A stretch of DNA of 64,000 nt from Halopseudomonas pelagia (lineage in GTDB: Bacteria; Pseudomonadota; Gammaproteobacteria; Pseudomonadales; Pseudomonadaceae), in the NCBI RefSeq assembly GCF_009497895.1, contig NZ_CP033116.1:372001-436000 (forward strand), given 5' to 3'. Made by a program: the position numbers and the translations under genes. Under the pieces are notes generated by a model, which searched no databases, was not told the DNA's origin, and was given only the letters and a program-made list of their open reading frames with translations. Each line of letters begins with the position of its first letter. Positions within the stretch are counted from its first letter, which is position 1. Positions 60,087 to 64,000 of this stretch are shown piece after piece.

Positions 60087-61579
60087 TCATGCGCCGCCGC
60101 TTTTACCTTCCAGCTCTGCTCACGCTAGCATTGAGCGCCTGCTCCAGCGTGCCAGAGCACGCCGAACCAGAGATACCGGATACCTGGCTTCACACCGCCG
60201 ACAGCCAGGCAGTCGACGCCGAAACCCTGGCCAACTGGTGGCAGCAGTTTGAAGATCCGGCGCTGACGCGGCTGGTCAGCAAGGCCATGCAGCAGAGCTA
60301 TGACACGCGCCTGGCGATGCTGCGGGTCAACAGCGCGCGGGCCCAACTGCGCCAATCCCGCGCGGGACTCTTTCCAGCCCTGGACCTGCCAGGCAGCGCC
60401 AGTCGCCAGTGGATCGAAAATGATCAGGATGTCGAGCCGGACAGCCCGCTGGCCGAATTCGGCCTGGATGACGATATTCGCTTCGACAGCTGGGAACTGG
60501 CGCTGCAGGCCAGTTGGGAACTCGACCTGTTTGGCGCCACCCGAGCCCGGACCCAGAGCGCTGGACAGATGGTTCGCTCGGCCCAGGCCGAAGCCATTGC
60601 TGCCCGTCTGGCAGTAGCCTCCAATACGGCTCAAGGGTATATCCAACTGCGCGCACTGCAGAACCAGTTCGCCCTGCTGGAAGAAGGTATCGAGATCGCC
60701 AGCGAGCTTGAACGGGTTGCCGGGCTGCTGTTTGAGGCTGGCGAGGTGACCCGCCTGGATGTCGAGGCGGCAGCTGCGGAAAAGGCGTCACTGCAGGCCG
60801 ATCTGGCTGAGCTGGAGATCAACCTGGACGAAGCCCTTCTCGGGCTGGACACCCTGCTCGCCGAACCGCCAGGCACCACAGCCGGGGAGATTCCCGCGCA
60901 GGCCCGGGTTCCGTTGGCTGAAAGACCCATCCCCGCTGGCCAGCCGCTGGATCTTTTGCGCCGGCGACCGGATCTGATCGCCGCGGCCGCCCAGTTGGAA
61001 GGTTCGCGTTTGCAATCACTGGCGGCGCGGCGCGACCTGTTCCCGACGCTCGCCGTACAAGCCGCAGTAGGCCGTTCGGGCATGAGCATCAACGGCGACT
61101 ATGGCTCGGCCTCGAACTTCTCACGCATTGGTGCCACCTTTGGCTTGCCGATCCTGGATTTCGGCCGGCGCGGCTCGGCTATCGATCTGGCTGACCTGGA
61201 AGGCGAGAGCAGTTATATCGGCTTCCAGCAGGCCCTGGCGGAAGCACTTATCGATGTAGAGCGCGGCCTGGCGACCAGTGCCGGGCAGCAGCGCCGGCAT
61301 GCCGCCCTGCAGCGCAGCCTTGCGCATTACCAGCGTACCTTTGATCTGGCCAGCACCAGTTACCGGCTGGGTGAAGCCAATCTGGATGAAGTGCTGGATG
61401 CCCAGCGCGGCCTGCTGCAGGCCCGTCAGAGCTACCTGCAGGGCCGCACCGCGTTAGCCACTGCGCAAGTAGCGCTGTTCGTGGCACTGGGTGGTGGCTG
61501 GCAGGCTGAAGTAGCGGGAGAAGAACAGGGAAGCAAGTCTGCGGCCGTCGACTCCGAGATGGAGAGCATCCAGCGCTAA
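60083..61579 (+). CDS. Outer-membrane efflux channel lipoprotein (NodT/OprM family)
   Basis: 498 aa. A lipobox LSAC is near residue 20. Two OEP repeats (about 60-260 and 275-480) contain the usual [20 protein letters not shown] and [17 protein letters not shown] phrases. It forms the trimeric exit duct for the preceding RND pump. Last gene of the operon; the C-terminal 25 residues are acidic and variable. Confidence 0.93.
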   Translation: MIMRRRFYLPALLTLALSACSSVPEHAEPEIPDTWLHTADSQAVDAETLANWWQQFEDPALTRLVSKAMQQSYDTRLAMLRVNSARAQLRQSRAGLFPALDLPGSASRQWIENDQDVEPDSPLAEFGLDDDIRFDSWELALQASWELDLFGATRARTQSAGQMVRSAQAEAIAARLAVASNTAQGYIQLRALQNQFALLEEGIEIASELERVAGLLFEAGEVTRLDVEAAAAEKASLQADLAELEINLDEALLGLDTLLAEPPGTTAGEIPAQARVPLAERPIPAGQPLDLLRRRPDLIAAAAQLEGSRLQSLAARRDLFPTLAVQAAVGRSGMSINGDYGSASNFSRIGATFGLPILDFGRRGSAIDLADLEGESSYIGFQQALAEALIDVERGLATSAGQQRRHAALQRSLAHYQRTFDLASTSYRLGEANLDEVLDAQRGLLQARQSYLQGRTALATAQVALFVALGGGWQAEVAGEEQGSKSAAVDSEMESIQR

Positions 61580-61652
61580 CCTGGAGTATCGATCCGCGCA
61601 AATTGCCCTGCCAAATCCACGCCATTCCTGTATGTCCGGGGCCGTCTGCTTG

Positions 61653-61658
61653 TATACT
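61653..61658 (+). promoter_or_regulatory. Possible -10 element of glyQS
   Basis: TATACT lies 36 nt before the glyQ GTG. A good -35 hexamer is not evident at the proper distance, so the assignment is tentative. Confidence 0.3.
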
Positions 61659-61694
61659 GCGGCCTTTATTTTAAAGCCTAACCGGACAAATCAC

Positions 61695-62642
61695 GTGACT
61701 CAGACCAATCCAGCCACGCAAAGCTTCCAAGGCCTGATCCTTGCCCTGCAGAGTTACTGGGCAGAGAAGGGCTGTGTGATCCTCCAGCCCTATGATATGG
61801 AGATGGGCGCCGGCACCTTTCACACCGCCACCTTCCTGCGCGCCATCGGCCCGGAAACCTGGCACGCCGCCTACGTGCAGCCCAGCCGCCGCCCGGGTGA
61901 CGGCCGCTACGGCGAGAACCCCAATCGCCTGCAGCATTATTATCAGTTCCAGGTGGTCTTGAAGCCCAACCCCGGCGACATGCAGGAGCTGTATCTGGAT
62001 TCGCTGAATCACATTGGCGTGGATACCAAGGTGCATGATGTGCGCTTTGTCGAGGATAACTGGGAATCGCCCACGCTGGGCGCCTGGGGTCTGGGTTGGG
62101 AAGTCTGGTTGAACGGCATGGAAGTGACCCAGTTCACCTATTTCCAGCAGGTCGGCGGGGTTGAATGCTATCCGGTGACTGGCGAGATTACCTACGGCCT
62201 CGAGCGGCTGGCGATGTACTTGCAGGGTGTCGATTCGGTTTACGATCTGGTCTATTCCGACGGCCCGTTCGGCAAGGTTACCTACGGCGATGTGTTTCAT
62301 CAGAACGAGGTCGAACAATCGACCTACAACTTCGAACACGCCAATGTCGAGAAGCAGCTGGAACTGTTCGATTTCTATGAGAGCGAGGCCAACCGGCTGA
62401 TGGCCGCCGAACTGCCGCTGCCAGCCTATGAAATGGTGATCAAGGCCTCACATGCCTTCAACCTGCTGGACGCGCGCCGGGCCATTTCGGTAACCGCCCG
62501 CCAGCAATACATCCTGCGCGTGCGTACGCTGTCCCGTGCTATCGCCCAGAGCTATCTCCAAGCCCGAGCCAAACTTGGCTTCCCCATGGCCACGCCCGAA
62601 CTGCGTGACGAAGTACTGGCCAAACTCAAGGAGGCCGAATAA
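61695..62642 (+). CDS. glyQ: Glycyl-tRNA synthetase alpha subunit
   Basis: 315 aa from GTG 61695, the start that matches the Pseudomonas protein N-terminus (xTQTxPA...FQGLILALQ). Upstream codons in the same frame lie in the promoter region. Class II aminoacyl-tRNA synthetase catalytic subunit: [53 protein letters not shown]. Works as alpha2beta2 with GlyS. Stop and glyS start share one base (TAATG). Confidence 0.96.
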   Translation: MTQTNPATQSFQGLILALQSYWAEKGCVILQPYDMEMGAGTFHTATFLRAIGPETWHAAYVQPSRRPGDGRYGENPNRLQHYYQFQVVLKPNPGDMQELYLDSLNHIGVDTKVHDVRFVEDNWESPTLGAWGLGWEVWLNGMEVTQFTYFQQVGGVECYPVTGEITYGLERLAMYLQGVDSVYDLVYSDGPFGKVTYGDVFHQNEVEQSTYNFEHANVEKQLELFDFYESEANRLMAAELPLPAYEMVIKASHAFNLLDARRAISVTARQQYILRVRTLSRAIAQSYLQARAKLGFPMATPELRDEVLAKLKEAE

Positions 62643-64000
62643 TGCAGGCTCAGGATTTTCTGGTAGAGCTGGGCACCGAAGAGCTGCCCCCCAAATCGCT
62701 GAAAACGCTGGCAGAAGCCTTTCTCGCCGGGGTAGAAAAAGGCTTGAACGAAGCCGGGCTGGAATTTCAGAGCGCGCGCTATTACGCCGCGCCTCGGCGT
62801 CTGGCCGTTCTGGTCGACCAACTGGCCGTGCAGCAGCCGGATCGCACGCAACAGATGGACGGCCCACCACTGCAGGCCGCCTTCGATAGCGAAGGCAAGC
62901 CGACCAAGGCGGCCGAAGGCTTTGCCAAGAAATGCGGTGTGTCGGTAGCTGACCTGGATCAGAGTGGCCCCAAGCTGCGTTATGTACAAAGCATTCCCGG
63001 CCAACCCGCCGCCGACCTGCTGCCGGACATTGTCGACCGCGCTCTGGCAGCGCTGCCGATTCCCAAACGCATGCGCTGGGCAGCCAGCAAGACCGAATTC
63101 GTGCGTCCGACCCAGTGGCTGGTGATGCTGCAGGGCGATTCAATCATTCCGGCGGAGATTCTCTCCCAGCACGCTGCGCGCAGCTCACGCGGGCACCGCT
63201 TCCATCACCCGGAAGAGATTCGCATCAGTATTCCCGCGAGCTACGCCGATGACCTGCGCAAGGGCCACGTGATTGCCGATTTCGCCGAACGCCGCGAGCT
63301 GATTCGTCAGCGCGTAGAAGAGCTGGCCGCCGAGCAGCAGGGCACGGCGATCATGCCCGACGACCTGCTGGATGAAGTCACAGCGCTGGTCGAGTGGCCG
63401 GTACCTTTGGTCTGCAGCTTCGAAGAACGCTTCCTCGAGGTGCCGCAGGAAGCCTTGATCTCGACCATGCAGGACAACCAGAAGTACTTCTGCCTGCTGG
63501 ACGCCAATGGCAAACTGCTGCCGCGCTTTATCACCGTGGCTAACATCGAATCCAAGGACCCGGCGCAGATCATTTCCGGTAATGAGAAGGTCGTCCGCCC
63601 GCGCCTGACCGACGCCGAGTTCTTCTTCCTGCAGGACAAGAAAACCCCGCTGGAGAACCGCAACCAGCGCCTGGCCAATGTGGTGTTTCAAGCCCAGCTG
63701 GGCACGGTGTTCGACAAGGCCCAACGCATTTCCAGCCTGGCCGCCTTTATCGCCGGGCAGATCGGCGGGGCGCCCGACAAGGCCGCGCGCGCCGGTCTGC
63801 TGAGCAAGTGTGACCTGGCCACCGAGATGGTCGGCGAGTTTCCCGAACTGCAGGGCATTGCCGGTTATTACTACGCCCAGCACGATGGCGAAGCTGAAGA
63901 TGTCGCACTGGCACTGAACGAGCAATATATGCCGCGCGGTGCCGGTGCGGAACTTCCTAGCACCCTGACCGGCGCCGCGGTGGCGCTGGCGGACAAGCTT
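62642..64000 (+). CDS. glyS: Glycyl-tRNA synthetase beta subunit, 3'-truncated by the window edge
   Basis: 453 codons seen and the frame is open at base 64000; the full protein is usually about 685 aa. N-terminus [16 protein letters not shown], then [24 protein letters not shown] and [14 protein letters not shown], all typical of GlyS. It is coupled to glyQ by TAATG. Confidence 0.96.
   Translation, partial: MQAQDFLVELGTEELPPKSLKTLAEAFLAGVEKGLNEAGLEFQSARYYAAPRRLAVLVDQLAVQQPDRTQQMDGPPLQAAFDSEGKPTKAAEGFAKKCGVSVADLDQSGPKLRYVQSIPGQPAADLLPDIVDRALAALPIPKRMRWAASKTEFVRPTQWLVMLQGDSIIPAEILSQHAARSSRGHRFHHPEEIRISIPASYADDLRKGHVIADFAERRELIRQRVEELAAEQQGTAIMPDDLLDEVTALVEWPVPLVCSFEERFLEVPQEALISTMQDNQKYFCLLDANGKLLPRFITVANIESKDPAQIISGNEKVVRPRLTDAEFFFLQDKKTPLENRNQRLANVVFQAQLGTVFDKAQRISSLAAFIAGQIGGAPDKAARAGLLSKCDLATEMVGEFPELQGIAGYYYAQHDGEAEDVALALNEQYMPRGAGAELPSTLTGAAVALADKL

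Noticed and set aside
61580-64000. Replication origin near glyQS
   Set aside because: Synteny suggests oriC is near, but no DnaA-box cluster or dnaA/gidA gene is inside the window.

Overview
The window is a bacterial chromosome segment of moderately high G+C. It is most probably from a Pseudomonadaceae member (Pseudomonas or Halopseudomonas-like). The right-hand 24 kb follows the near-origin gene order I recall from Pseudomonas aeruginosa: trpI/trpBA, aroE-hemF-tsaC-dprA, a LysM gene, def-fmt-rsmB-trkA, trkH, a PilZ protein, an LpxL/HtrB acyltransferase, tag, glyQ-glyS. No origin, rRNA, tRNA, CRISPR array or insertion sequence was seen. The first gene (AMP-forming ligase) and the last gene (glyS) run off the window edges.

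Layout. (1) 1-5403: a tightly overlapping cluster of an acyl-adenylating ligase, a heme-oxygenase-like diiron protein, an SDR, a TPR protein and a QseBC/PmrAB-like two-component pair. I cannot assign this cluster a product. (2) 5489-6262: a lone SDR. (3) 6350-22530: a 16-kb signalling island. It holds a GAF/PAS histidine kinase, a CheY-like receiver, an Hpt-REC-REC-GGDEF cyclase, a LuxO-like sigma-54 response regulator, a divergent REC-Hpt protein, and then an operon of REC-GGDEF-EAL, FIST/NosP-like protein and hybrid kinase, followed by a BdlA-like PAS-PAS-MCP protein. (4) 22639-25149 and 32433-36078: iron acquisition genes (cyclic-peptide/siderophore exporter, FhuF-type reductase, FhuCDB uptake), each preceded by a Fur-like box. 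(5) 25153-32347: redox enzymes and small transporters. (6) 36201-39233: acetoacetyl-CoA synthetase and an adenine/adenosine deaminase. (7) 39257-64000: the conserved housekeeping block. A cvfB gene and a three-gene RND efflux operon sit between tag and glyQ.

The most interesting system is in the signalling island. A near-perfect sigma-54 promoter (15222-15237) precedes the REC-GGDEF-EAL/FIST/hybrid-kinase operon. About 70-110 bp upstream lie three copies of a 13-bp TTGC-N5-GCAA palindrome. A LuxO-like sigma-54 activator and a REC-Hpt phosphotransfer protein are encoded immediately upstream. FIST/NosP proteins paired with hybrid kinases are described as nitric-oxide sensors: NosP/NahK in Pseudomonas, Lpg0279-0277 in Legionella, and VpsV/VpsS feeding LuxU/LuxO in Vibrio cholerae. 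BdlA acts in biofilm dispersion. My inference is that the locus encodes a self-contained, autoregulated circuit from NO (or a related signal) to phosphorelay to sigma-54 to c-di-GMP. No expression or binding data are available here.

The iron genes look like one Fur regulon split over two loci. No siderophore synthetase or TonB receptor lies in the window. The 400-nt gap at 30936-31336 contains nested inverted repeats that suggest a structured RNA or a leader of the neighbouring EamA transporter.
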